From Nannocystis exedens (GTDB lineage Bacteria; Myxococcota_A; Polyangia; Nannocystales; Nannocystaceae): a DNA stretch of 64,000 bases. Within the stretch, counting starts at the first letter, position 1, and each line of letters starts with the position of its first letter. The position numbers were made by a program, and so were the translations under genes. The stretch spans positions 1,426,001 through 1,490,000 of the forward strand of contig NZ_NETK01000001.1 in NCBI RefSeq assembly GCF_002343915.1, in the 5' to 3' direction. The notes beneath the pieces are model-generated. The model saw only the letters and a list, made by a program, of their open reading frames with translations. It was not told the DNA's origin and searched no databases. This document shows, in pieces, positions 26,551 to 35,387 of this stretch.

Positions 26551-27825
26551 CTATTTGAAGAGCGACAGGGGCACGGCGTCGGCCATCGCCTGATGGCCGG
26601 CGTCATTGGGGTGCAGGTGATCGCCGCCGTCGAACGCGGCGAGGATCCGGGTGGGATGCTCCGGGTCGCGCACGGCGGCCTCGAAGTCGATCACCCCGTC
26701 GTATGCGTCGTTGTCGCGGATCCACGTGTTGACGGCCTGGCGAATCTCCTCCCCTTCGATCGTGTAGTAAGGTGGAAACGCCGCCTCGAACGGCAAGATC
26801 GTGCCGACGAAGGCCTTGACCCCTTTCGCCTTCGCCTGGTCGGCGAGCGACTCGAGCCCGTCGATGAGCTCGTCCGCCGTCACCTGCTCGGAGGGTCCCA
26901 CGAATCCCGGCATGCCGATGTCGTTGATGCCGATCAGGACAATGGCGTGGGTCACTCCCGGCGTGCCCAGGACGTCGCGTTCGAAGCGCGACAGCCCGCT
27001 CGGACCGACCGAGTCGCGCAGCAGCCTGTTGCCGCCGAGCCCGTGGTTGACGACCGCGACCGAGCGGGTCTCCGGGTCGTCCTGCAAGCGCGCGAAGAGC
27101 CGATCGGGGTAGCTCCTGCGCGCGTCGACGGTCGAATAGGAGCCGTCGGTGATCGAGTCTCCGAACGTGACGACGACCTTGTCGGTCTCCGCCGATTCGA
27201 CGTCGACGCCGGCGAGCCAGAAGGCGGAAGAAAGCGTGCTCGGCTCGGTCAGGCGCTCGCTCGCCGCCTGGTTGCCCTCGGCGACGGCGTGCGTCGTGAA
27301 CGAGAACGGGTGCCAGGTCGCGAGCTCCGACGGCTTCGACGCGTAGATGCTGACGATCAGGCGATCGCCCGGGCTCACCTCGAGGTCCACGCCGTCGCTG
27401 AGCAGTTCGGCCGCCGCCGGGATCGTCGCGCCCGGCCGGCCGGCGAAGTGGACCTGGCGATCGCTCCCCGGCGCCGTGACGAGGGGCTCCTGCTCCTTCG
27501 CCACCCGGACTTCGGCGAGCTCGAGGGGCTGGCTCCCGAACAGGTTCGAGAGCCGCAGCCGGACCCGATCGCCCGCGGCGGTGACGGTGACCGTCTGGCG
27601 CAGCGTCTCGTCGCTGAAGCTGCGCGACTTCGTCTCGATGATCGCCGGCTCCGGCTCCATCATGCTCGTCGCCCAGGCGGCGACCCAGCGCGCGTCCGGC
27701 CCCTCGTCGTCACCCCCGCCGCCGTCGTCGCAGCCGGCAGCGGCGAGCGCCAGAACGAACGCACCGATCTTCGTCGGGCGGGTGAAAAGAGTTCCCATGG
27801 TCAGATCTCTCATGAACGTCAGCAT
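26551..27825 (-). CDS. SGNH/GDSL-type lipoprotein esterase
   Basis: From ATG 27825 the protein has 424 residues; ATG 27813 and 27798 are equally possible starts. A signal peptide ends in the lipobox ALAAAGC, followed by Gly/Asp. An N-terminal beta domain (about 40-215) precedes a catalytic SGNH domain. Block I is VTFGDSITDG (Ser nucleophile), block II Gly is in GLGGNRLL, block III is LIGINDIG (Asn) and block V is GDHLHPN (Asp and His). It should hydrolyse ester or acetyl groups on polysaccharides or lipids outside the cell. The two-domain layout resembles secreted xylan or rhamnogalacturonan esterases. Confidence 0.88.
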   Translation of the reverse strand: MLTFMRDLTMGTLFTRPTKIGAFVLALAAAGCDDGGGGDDEGPDARWVAAWATSMMEPEPAIIETKSRSFSDETLRQTVTVTAAGDRVRLRLSNLFGSQPLELAEVRVAKEQEPLVTAPGSDRQVHFAGRPGATIPAAAELLSDGVDLEVSPGDRLIVSIYASKPSELATWHPFSFTTHAVAEGNQAASERLTEPSTLSSAFWLAGVDVESAETDKVVVTFGDSITDGSYSTVDARRSYPDRLFARLQDDPETRSVAVVNHGLGGNRLLRDSVGPSGLSRFERDVLGTPGVTHAIVLIGINDIGMPGFVGPSEQVTADELIDGLESLADQAKAKGVKAFVGTILPFEAAFPPYYTIEGEEIRQAVNTWIRDNDAYDGVIDFEAAVRDPEHPTRILAAFDGGDHLHPNDAGHQAMADAVPLSLFK

Positions 27826-28389
27826 GGTCGGTGCCCTCGGTGGGGGCGGCCCCCCGCTCCCCCTTGCTCGACGAACGAGGGTGCGCCGGATCGACACGCC
27901 GAGCCGCGGACGGGCGGAATTTTTTAAAAAAGGGGCGAGCGCAGCGGAGGAAGGGGGGTCTCGCTGGGCCGAAAGCGAACCCGACCGGCGACATGATGGG
28001 CCCAAGCCGCAGAGGCCGGCCCAGCGCGCCCGTCTGCGAGCCCGCGGCCTTCCGCTGCAGGAGAACGCGCGGCGCTGCGACCCCGGGTGCCCAGGGGTTT
28101 GCCCATGCCTCCCGCGCGCGACCGCACGGGAACCGGCATGCCGGCCGGCTCACATCTGGCGCGGGCACGAAGCTCTACGCGCTGCGAGCTCGCCGCGAGG
28201 CGCCGTGAACATGCCCCACCCGGCCGCCTGCTCAGGGGCCGGAAGCGGGCGGGGAAGCGGCCTCAACTTCAGATCGCGGCTGCGCCCCAAGTCGAACCAC
28301 CGGCGACGGTTCACAAGCGCGGGCGGGCACGTCCCGGGTCCCGTGACTCTCTGCCCACGACGAACCGGCCGCGTCGTCGGACCGACGGC
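27826..28389. other. Intergenic stretch, nothing recognised
   Basis: GC-rich with several Arg/Pro-rich shadow frames and no supported gene. The AAAAAA run near 27925 is the only AT-rich feature. Confidence 0.3.
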
Positions 28390-28880
28390 TCATGACCGGC
28401 AAGCCGACCAGCGTTCGACCCCCTCGACGATGCGTCGCGTGTAATCGATGCGGTGGGACGGAGGGCCCTGCTCCGCCAGGTGGTGGTCGCCCCCGGGGTA
28501 GCGTACGAACTCGACCGGCGCCTTCCCGGCGCGGATGAGCGTGGCGAACACCTCTTCGGCCTGCCCGATCGGGCAGCGCTGATCTTCTTCGCCTTGCAGG
28601 ATCAAGGTCGGGGTCGTCGCGTGCTCGAGATATTCGACGGGCGACAATGCATGATACTTCTCGCGGGCCTCCCAGACCTCGCCGGCCATTGCGTAGGGGG
28701 TCACGTAGTACCCGCTGTCCGAGGTCCCGAAGTGAGACAGGATGTTGGCCACCGGGGCCGAGACGACGGCGGTATTGCGAGACGCGAGCGGTCCACTGCG
28801 TCGCGGTGTTGGACGGCCTTCGGGCTGCGAATCGAGACGAGCTTGCCGCCGCTCGACCCGGAGACCCACGCCGCGCCGGA
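28390..28880 (-). pseudogene. Decayed 3' end of an S9-family peptidase (copy 2)
   Basis: The minus frame from about 28795 to 28390 reads VVSAPVANILSHFGTSDSGY, then TPTLILQGEEDQRCPIGQAE, then RYPGGDHHLAEQG, the last third of an acylaminoacyl/dipeptidyl peptidase. It includes the acidic and His catalytic regions. Just upstream, in a different frame, VSGSSGGKL recalls the nucleophile elbow, so a frameshift near 28795 and loss of the propeller have inactivated it. It is closely related to the remnant at 11911-12290. Confidence 0.75.
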
Positions 28881-29181
28881 TGGACAGCAGGCGTGTTGGC
28901 GCAGGTCGCGGAGCGACCGCGAGCACCTGACCCATGGCACGGTCGGTGTCCCTCGACATTTGCCTCCGGTCGAGGTCGCGATCTCCGCAGTCCTTGCCGA
29001 TGCAAATACCGCGGACTGGACGGTGATGCGCGGGAGAAAGAATGCGGGATCTCGAAGCCCAGGGTCATGTCACCCAGGGACTCCAGGACGTCGGACATCA
29101 TCGTCGCCCTGGCCCGGGGACCGAGCCCGCTCGTCGGCGTGAGCCGCCACGCCGCCGGTCGTAGCGACCTGTGCCGCACGC
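28881..29181. other. Gene-poor stretch
   Basis: No supported gene; sequence of the same decaying character as its surroundings. Confidence 0.3.
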
Positions 29182-29376
29182 GGGGGACCGCCAGAACGCG
29201 ACACGCTCGCCCGCGAGGTCGAGCTACTCGCTCAGGCCCCGCTCGCCGCCGACGCGCCGGCGCGGGCGCTCGCGCTCCTGGTTGCGCACGCCCGCGAGTG
29301 TCCATTGGCGATCGCCCGCTGCCAGGAAAACGATCGTGGCACCCGTGACGGGCCGCCGCGGGTGCCGGGCCGTTGA
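29182..29376 (+). pseudogene. C-terminal remnant of a TPR-like Ala/Leu/Arg-rich protein, copy 1
   Basis: The frame ending at TGA 29374 reads RDTLAREVELLAQAPLAADA, then ALALLVAHARECP. This is the typical tail of myxobacterial proteins encoded beside ECF sigma factors, with repeated helical ALALLxxHARxFP units. The beginning of the gene is absent. The family name is uncertain. Confidence 0.4.
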
Positions 29377-29591
29377 CGAATATGAACACTCTTCACCCGC
29401 ATTCATCGATCCACGTTCTCGAGCTCGAGCCATTCATCACTGCGGCCCGAGGTATCTCGGATCATCCGCAGGCCGACCAGGAGTCGCGCCGTCGGGACCC
29501 GGCGGGCCACGATGATTGGGGGAACCGGGGACTCGGCCCCTCCGACGCGGCCATGCCCGGCCCCGTCGGGGCCCGCTGTTGCCGGCGCACG

Positions 29592-29760
29592 AGGTTGGCT
29601 CAGCTCGAGCTCGAGCTCCTGGCCGCGCATGCCCGCGAGTTCCCGCACTGGCGCGAGCATTCGCGCGCCGGCGCGCGAGACGATCGGCAGCTTCTGGCTG
29701 GTCCCTGCGCACGCTCCATCCTGCGCCCGTTGCAGGACCGTGATTACACGAAACGCGATT
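29592..29760 (+). pseudogene. C-terminal remnant of the same tail type, copy 2
   Basis: The frame reads RLAQLELELLAAHAREFPHW, then DDRQLLAGPCARS, clearly related to the remnant at 29182-29376 (about 45 bp at over 80 % identity around the LLxAHARE block). It lacks a start and runs on into non-homologous sequence, so it is debris rather than a gene. The rest of 29377-30031 holds nothing recognisable. Confidence 0.35.
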
Positions 29761-30031
29761 GCCTGGCCGCCTGTGCGAAAGGGCGGTGGCCAGCGGCACG
29801 GGCAAGACGGCACAGCGTCCACCGTCGACGAGCCTGCGAGCGCCGAGCGAGCCCGCGCCGACGCTCGGGCACCCCCTCATCGCTCTGCTGCGCGTTTCAG
29901 CGCGAGCGGGTCCCGGCCATGCTCGACTGTGGCCCTGTGATTCGCTCCGCGAGGTTCGATCCCCCGCGCATTCACGAGCGCCCCCTGCTGTCATGGGCTC
30001 GCGGGCCATGGCACACTGCGTGCCGTCGACG

Positions 30032-31960
30032 ATGCCGTCCTCTTCGCTCGTCAAGCTCCTCTACTTCCTCGGCAACCAGCCGCTATTCAAGCTCGTCGTG
30101 GCCGGCGGCCAGGAGCCGCGGGTCCTCGAGTTCGAGGGCGCGGAGGGCGTCTCGGAAATCTACGAGTACCGCATCGAGGTCGCCTGCGCCGACGACGAAT
30201 ACGAGGACCTGCTCGACCGCGAGGCGTGCCTGACGATCGAGGGGCTGGTGGAGGCGCGTTTCGTCCACGGCTACATCCACAGCGTCGAGTATATGGGGCG
30301 CGCAGGCGCGTACACGCGGCTGCTGCTGCGGCTCGTGCCGCGCCTGTGGTGCCTGCAGAACCGGCGGGGCTCGCGGATCTTCCAGGGCATGACGACCCCG
30401 GAGATCGTGCAGGCGGTGCTCCGCGAGCACGGCATCTCGGCGCCGCGGGTCCGGGCGGTGCTGCACCAGACGTACGCGCCGCGCGACTATTGTGTGCAGT
30501 ACCGCGAGACCGACCTCGCGTTCGTCAGCCGGCTGCTCGAGGAGGACGGCATCTTCTATTACTTCGAGCACCGCGAACGCGAGCACGTGCTCGTCCTGTG
30601 CGACGCGAACAGCGTCTGTCCGGCCATGCCGGGCGGGCCGCTGCTGCCGTACCGCGAGGACAGCGGCTTCATCAACTCCGGCGAGCACGTGGGCACGTTC
30701 TGCATGCGAGAGGCGATGCGACCGGGGCGGGCGACGCTGCGCGACTTCTACTTCCCGCGCCCGGACGAGCGCATGGAGGTGAGCGAGCAGGTCGACGTCA
30801 AGGCGGAGTGGGAGATCTACGACTACCCCGGCGAATACCGCGACCCCGGTCGCGGCGGGCCGGACTTCGGCGCGACCATCGTCAAGACCCGGCTCGCGGA
30901 GCTCCAGGCGGGTCGGCGCGAGTACAACGGCCGCACCGACTGCGCTCGCCTGGCGCCCGGCCACTGGCTGGAGCTCGCGGACCACCCGACGGCCCACCAC
31001 AACGGCGAGTTCCTGCTCCTGCGTGTGCTGCACCGCGGCAGCCAGCCGCAGGTGCTCGACGAGCAGGCGTTCGGGCAATTTTCGTACCACAACGAATTCC
31101 ACTGCATCCCCCGGCGGACGGTCTACCGGCCGCCGCGCGTGACGCCCCGGCCGGTCGTGCAAGGGTTTCAGTCGGCTACCGTGGTCGGCCCCGAAGGCGA
31201 GGAGATCCACACCGACGCGCAAGGGCGGGTGATCGTGCAGTTCCACTGGGACCGGCGCGACGGCTTCGACGAGCGCAGCTCGTGCTGGATCCGCGTCAGT
31301 CACCCGTGGGCCGGGCCCGGCTACGGCATGGTGTTCCTGCCGCGGATCGGCCACGAGGTGTTGGTCGGCTTCCTCGAGGGCGACCCGGATCGCCCGATCG
31401 TGGTCGGGCGCGTCTACGACGGCAGCAACCCCTTCCCTTACGACCTCCCCGACCACAAGACGCGCAGCACCATCAAGACCGAGAGCTCGCCGGGCGGGGG
31501 CGGCTACAACGAGATCCGCTTCGAAGATCTGCGCGGGGCCGAAGAGATCTTCATACATGGCCAAAAGGACATGAATTCGGTGATCGAGAATTGCGAGACG
31601 CGGCGCGTCGGCGCCAGCCGCAACACGACGATCGGGACGGTCGACAGCACCCTCGTCGGGATCAAGCAGACGGTGACGATCGCGCAGCCGTCGCAGCCGC
31701 CGCCGACGATCCCTCCGACCGGGACGGAGATGAGCGACAGGAAGTACCGCCTGACGACCGGCCAGGCGACCCTCACCCTCGACGGCCCCGACATCACGCT
31801 CGAGGCCGAGGGCACGATCCGCCTGATCGCGCGCGGGACGATCGAGCTGGTCTCGACGGCCGCCGACCTGAAGGCGGAGGGCGCGACGACGGTGGCGCTG
31901 ACGGCCAAGGGCGGCGACCTGACGATCCGCGGCGGGCCGAACGTGAAGATCAACATGTGA
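30032..31960 (+). CDS. vgrG: Type VI secretion spike protein VgrG
   Basis: ATG 30032 gives 642 residues, standard for VgrG; upstream starts (ATG 30008, GTG 30020) only add unlike sequence. The gp27-like part opens with the LFKLVVAGGQEPRVLEFEG strand pair and carries ETDLAFVSRLLEEDGIFYYF. The gp5-like OB fold is marked by DAQGRVIVQFHWDR and WAGPGYGMVFLPRIGHEVLV, with DPDRPIVVGRVYDG and the KTRSTIKTESSPGGGGYNEI stretch. The C-terminus is a beta-helical needle (repeats ending GPNVKINM) that usually binds a PAAR tip. The PAAR gene follows 4 nt later. No structural T6SS genes are in the window, so this is an orphan effector cassette. Confidence 0.95.
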   Translation: MPSSSLVKLLYFLGNQPLFKLVVAGGQEPRVLEFEGAEGVSEIYEYRIEVACADDEYEDLLDREACLTIEGLVEARFVHGYIHSVEYMGRAGAYTRLLLRLVPRLWCLQNRRGSRIFQGMTTPEIVQAVLREHGISAPRVRAVLHQTYAPRDYCVQYRETDLAFVSRLLEEDGIFYYFEHREREHVLVLCDANSVCPAMPGGPLLPYREDSGFINSGEHVGTFCMREAMRPGRATLRDFYFPRPDERMEVSEQVDVKAEWEIYDYPGEYRDPGRGGPDFGATIVKTRLAELQAGRREYNGRTDCARLAPGHWLELADHPTAHHNGEFLLLRVLHRGSQPQVLDEQAFGQFSYHNEFHCIPRRTVYRPPRVTPRPVVQGFQSATVVGPEGEEIHTDAQGRVIVQFHWDRRDGFDERSSCWIRVSHPWAGPGYGMVFLPRIGHEVLVGFLEGDPDRPIVVGRVYDGSNPFPYDLPDHKTRSTIKTESSPGGGGYNEIRFEDLRGAEEIFIHGQKDMNSVIENCETRRVGASRNTTIGTVDSTLVGIKQTVTIAQPSQPPPTIPPTGTEMSDRKYRLTTGQATLTLDGPDITLEAEGTIRLIARGTIELVSTAADLKAEGATTVALTAKGGDLTIRGGPNVKINM

Positions 31961-31964
31961 TCGT

Positions 31965-33074
31965 ATGCACGAGGCCGCACGCACCACGGACCCGACGGTC
32001 CACGTCGGCACGATCGCCCAGGGCGCGTCGCACACGTTCATCGGCGGGCTGCCGGCGGCGCGCCGCGGCGATCCGCACGTGTGTCCGGCCCACGTCGGCG
32101 GGGTGATCGTCGAGGGCTCGTCGACGGTGTTCATCGAGGGCGCCCAGGCGGCGCGCAAGGGCCACCTCTGCGGCTGCAACGCGGCGGGCAGGGCGGGCGC
32201 GGGCTGCCCGGCGGCGCTCGGTCCGGCGGGCGGGGCGGCGCCGCTGCAGGTCTCGACCGACGGCCTCTTCAACCAGTGCGCCGACAACAACATCCCCGCG
32301 CGCGGCCCCTACGCCGAGGCGCGGCTCCTCGACAGCGACGGCGACGGCGTCCGCGACACGGCGAGCGCCGACGCGGCGCTGCTGCGCATGCGCAACCAGG
32401 GGTTCCGCGACGTCGGCGGCGTCGAGCTCGGCGCTCGCCACGAGCTGGACGCGTTCTCCGTCAGCGGGCGCGCCAGCTACTCCAGAGGCGACCGGCTGTT
32501 CGGAGCGGGCAACCCCTATAACGCGGGATCCGTCAGCGGAAAGGCCTCGGCGACCACTTTCCGGCAGGGCGGCTCCCTCCTGTTCGGGCCGGCCGGAGAC
32601 AACGGCCGCAACCCGATGCTCGAGCTCGGCGGCGAGTACCGCTTCTTTCACGCCGAAGCCGAGGGCGACGCGCTGCTCGGGGACGACGGCCGCCGCGTCG
32701 GCTTCCGCTTGATGGGCAAGGCCGGGGCCGAGGTGGTGGGCGGCGACGTGTCGGGGCGCCGGTCGATCGCCATTCCTCTCATCGGCTGGACGATCGACGC
32801 GCGGGTCAAGGGCGGCGCGGCGGCCGGACTGAGCGGCGGCGGCGGCCTGTGGGCCTTCTTCGACCGCCAGACCGAGCGTTTTCACATCGGAGCGCTCGGC
32901 GAGCTCGTGCTCGGGCTCGACATCGACATCAGCATCGGCCGGCCCTATCGGGAGGACCCGCCCGACCCCAACCAACCGCCGGGGGCCGACGGCCGTCCCG
33001 TCACCGGCTCCGGCTCCGGCGGCGTGCCCAACGCCATCGCCGAGGGCTGCCCCACGGTGTTCATCGGCGGTTAG
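31965..33074 (+). CDS. PAAR-domain protein, candidate T6SS effector
   Basis: 369 residues. Residues 1-75 are a PAAR tip (HTFIGGLPAARRGDPHVC, then STVFIEGAQAARKGHLCGC, with the metal-binding His/Cys set) that caps the VgrG needle. After a DSDGDGVRD acidic loop there is a domain of about 200 residues rich in Gly and alternating hydrophobics (VKGGAAAGLSGGGGLWAFF, LVLGLDIDISIG). The extreme C-terminus, AEGCPTVFIGG, looks like a second PAAR-style strand. No nuclease, lipase or peptidoglycan hydrolase signature is visible. The glycine-rich stretch could suit a pore-forming or membrane-acting toxin, which is inference only. Translationally coupled to vgrG (4 nt) and followed by a DcrB/Eag-like gene. 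Confidence 0.82.
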   Translation: MHEAARTTDPTVHVGTIAQGASHTFIGGLPAARRGDPHVCPAHVGGVIVEGSSTVFIEGAQAARKGHLCGCNAAGRAGAGCPAALGPAGGAAPLQVSTDGLFNQCADNNIPARGPYAEARLLDSDGDGVRDTASADAALLRMRNQGFRDVGGVELGARHELDAFSVSGRASYSRGDRLFGAGNPYNAGSVSGKASATTFRQGGSLLFGPAGDNGRNPMLELGGEYRFFHAEAEGDALLGDDGRRVGFRLMGKAGAEVVGGDVSGRRSIAIPLIGWTIDARVKGGAAAGLSGGGGLWAFFDRQTERFHIGALGELVLGLDIDISIGRPYREDPPDPNQPPGADGRPVTGSGSGGVPNAIAEGCPTVFIGG

Positions 33075-33092
33075 TATGACGCGAGCGGACCG

Positions 33093-34124
33093 ATGAGTGC
33101 CTCGTCCCTGCCGTTTCCCACCCGCCCCCAGCGCTCCCGAGAGCTCGTCCTCAAGCACTTCTGGCGCTGCGACGACAAGCGCTGCCCGGACGAGTCGTTC
33201 CACTTCAGCATCGTCATCCCCAACGGCTGGGGTGCGCTCGACACCCCGGTCACGCCGCCGACGGTCGGCGGCCCGCTGGTCAGCCTCGGGGTCTATCGCA
33301 ACGCGACGCTCGTCACCGCCGAGGTCGAGGTCCACGCGTGCATGCTGACCCGCGAGGTCGCCCCGGCGCAGTGGCTCGACATCTACCTCGACCGCCTCGG
33401 CGTCGAGCTGCTGGAGCGCCGCGAGGTGAGGACCGAGGGCGGGACGGTCGCCGACGTCTTGACGCGCAGCCCGACGAGCGACGAGCCGCTGGTGACGCGC
33501 TGGCTGGCGATGAAGAACTACAACCGCCTGTTCTTGATCGAAGGCCGCGCGCTGGCGCCGAACTACCCCAGCGAGGCCGAGGCGATCTTCCTCGCGGTGA
33601 CGAGCGTCAGCCTGTTGAACCCCGTCGACTGGCCGCTGGCGGAGCGGCTCCTGAGCTACTCGCGCCACCTCCCCGGCGACTTCCTGCTGCTGTACCCGGA
33701 GTCGTGGACGCTGACGGAGGACCCCGGCAACGACGAGCGCGCGCTGCAGATCAAGCTGGTCCAGCGCGTCGAGAACGTCGCGGTCGGCACCCTCGCGTTC
33801 GTGACCGTGGCCCGCGACGCCGAGTCGGACCCGCACAAGCTCCTGGCCCGCTTCATCGACGACGTCCGCCGCGCCGGCGCGACGCTGGAGGTGCCGCCGC
33901 TGCTGCCCGGCGAACCACGGCGAGACTTCGAGCGCACGTGGCACGCGACCGCGGTCGCCGCGCTCGGCCCGGTGCCCATGGAGGTGCGGGCGTGGATCGG
34001 CGAGCGCCCCGACGCGTGGTTCTTCCTCGGTCTGTACGGCCCGGCGCGCGCGGCAGACGACGAGTGCTGGGCCGTGAACACCCGCGCATTCGAGGTGGTG
34101 CTGCGGTACCTCAAGGTCGAGTGA
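33093..34124 (+). CDS. Tandem DcrB/Eag-like protein of the T6SS cassette
   Basis: 343 residues that look like two similar halves. Residues about 35-170 begin FHFSIVIPNGW and include IYLDRLGVELLERREV and LFLIEGRALAPNY. Residues about 185-343 begin GDFLLLYPESW and include LARFIDDVRRAGATLEVPPL and AWFFLGLYGP. The first strand-turn and the RxF/WF strand fit the DUF1795/DcrB fold, which includes Eag chaperones that load PAAR effectors with membrane segments onto VgrG. Eag proteins are usually one domain of about 150 residues, so this would be a fused dimer. An immunity role is the alternative. No signal peptide; 18 nt after the PAAR gene. Confidence 0.7.
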   Translation: MSASSLPFPTRPQRSRELVLKHFWRCDDKRCPDESFHFSIVIPNGWGALDTPVTPPTVGGPLVSLGVYRNATLVTAEVEVHACMLTREVAPAQWLDIYLDRLGVELLERREVRTEGGTVADVLTRSPTSDEPLVTRWLAMKNYNRLFLIEGRALAPNYPSEAEAIFLAVTSVSLLNPVDWPLAERLLSYSRHLPGDFLLLYPESWTLTEDPGNDERALQIKLVQRVENVAVGTLAFVTVARDAESDPHKLLARFIDDVRRAGATLEVPPLLPGEPRRDFERTWHATAVAALGPVPMEVRAWIGERPDAWFFLGLYGPARAADDECWAVNTRAFEVVLRYLKVE

Positions 34125-34164
34125 GCGAGGCGGCGAGCGTCGAGCCCGCGCGGGGCGGCCTCCG

Positions 34165-34506
34165 CTAGCGCGCGCGACGTTTCGGCGCCTGCCACTCGGC
34201 GCGGACCTGCGACGGCGTGCGACCGATGAGACTGCGGAAAGCGCGGATCATGTGGCTCTGATCGCAGAATCCGGCCGCGACGGCGATTTCGGCGGCGGGC
34301 GCGTCCGAGCCGCGCAGGAGGCTGGTCGCCAGCTCCACCCGCTTGCGCCGTACGGTCTCGCCGATGCCCTCGCCGATCGCTGCGCGGTAGGCCTGGGCCA
34401 GCCAGGCGGGGTTCAGTCCGAGCTCGCGCGCCAGGTCCGTCGTCGACGGCGGCGCCGCTGTATCGAGCCTCGCCTCGACGGCGTCGAGCCAGGCCGGTCG
34501 CCTCAC
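34165..34506 (-). pseudogene. AraC-type DNA-binding domain, N-terminally truncated regulator
   Basis: 113 residues contain the complete double helix-turn-helix of AraC/XylS proteins: the first motif around STTDLARELGLNPAWLAQAY, the second around APAAEIAVAAGFCDQSHMIR and RTPSQVRAEW. The sensing domain of 120-170 residues that normally precedes it is missing. The start lies where an amidohydrolase, itself 5'-truncated, begins on the other strand. A stand-alone DNA-binding domain could still bind DNA constitutively, but a rearrangement that beheaded the gene is more likely. Confidence 0.65.
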
Positions 34507-34523
34507 CCGCTCCGACTGGCGGC

Positions 34524-35378
34524 GACTGGCTCATCGCCGCCGAATCGCTGCACCTCACCGCCCCCGCGCGCGCCGAGGCCGCCCCCGCGGACGCGCTGAT
34601 CGCCGAGCTCGACGCCGCAGGCGTCCAGAAGGCGATGGTGCCCTCCAGCGCCTACTGGTGGGGCAGTTCGATCCTGCCCCCGGTCCACGACGAACCTGCC
34701 CGCGTGCGCGAGGAGAACGACTGGGTCGCGGCCGAGGTCGCCCGCTTTCCCACCCGCCTGGTCGGCTTCTGCAGCTTCAACCCGCTGAAGCGCTACGCGC
34801 TCGACGAGATCGCCCGCTGCGCGACGATCCCCGCCTTCCGCGGGATCAAGCTGCACATCGCCGACGCCAACGTCGACCTCGACAACCCGGCCCATGTGGA
34901 GCAGCTGCAGCGCGTGTTCGACGCCGCCAATCGGCATGGCCTGGCGATCGCCGCGCATATCGCCAATCAGGACCTCGACTTCGGCCGCCGACACGTCGCG
35001 ATCTACCTCGACCGGATCCTGCCCATGGCCCCGGACGTCCCGATCCAGATCATGCACCTCGCGGGGCACGGCCCCGCGCACGGCGGCGAAGCGCTCGCCG
35101 CATTCGCCGAGGCGATCGAGGCGGGTGATCCTCGCCTGCGTAACGTCTATTTCGACGTCGCCTCGAACGTGATGGACTTCATGACGCCGGAGCAACTCGA
35201 GCCGATCGCTCGGCGCCTCCGCCAGATCGGGACGGAGCGGATCCTCTTCGGGACGGATCGGCCCGCCGGCGGCCCCCGCTTCACGGCGCGGACGGCGTGG
35301 GAGCAGTTCCGTCGGCTGCCGCTGACCGAGGAAGAATTCAGGGCCATCGCCGACAATGTCGCCCCGTACATACGCTGA
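34524..35378 (+). pseudogene. Amidohydrolase-family TIM-barrel protein lacking its N-terminus
   Basis: Natural coding begins at about 34524 (DWLIAAESLHLT, then LIAELDAAGVQKAMVPSSAY), upstream of the first ATG at 34635. The body has FNPLKRYALDEI, FRGIKLHIADANVDLDN, GLAIAAHIANQD, IQIMHLAGHG (metal-binding His) and ILFGTDRPAG (catalytic Asp). This matches the amidohydrolase_2 family of metal-dependent hydrolases and decarboxylases. The first strand with the HxH metal motif is absent and is replaced by the AraC fragment, so activity is doubtful. A shorter protein from ATG 34635 is possible. Confidence 0.7.
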
Positions 35379-35387
35379 TCCGCCTCC

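Noticed and set aside
30009..30023. Sigma-54-like TGGCAC...TGC before vgrG
   Set aside because: GG-N10-GC spacing is right, but the start point would fall after ATG 30032 and TTGC is replaced by GTGC; kept out unless a later start is shown.
30083..32293. 736-residue ORF on the minus strand opposite vgrG
   Set aside because: VgrG motifs are beyond doubt on the plus strand; the antisense frame has no known domain and biased composition.
34635..35378. Complete amidohydrolase starting at ATG 34635
   Set aside because: Coding similarity clearly begins over 100 bp earlier and the metal-binding HxH strand is still missing, so the gene is treated as truncated.
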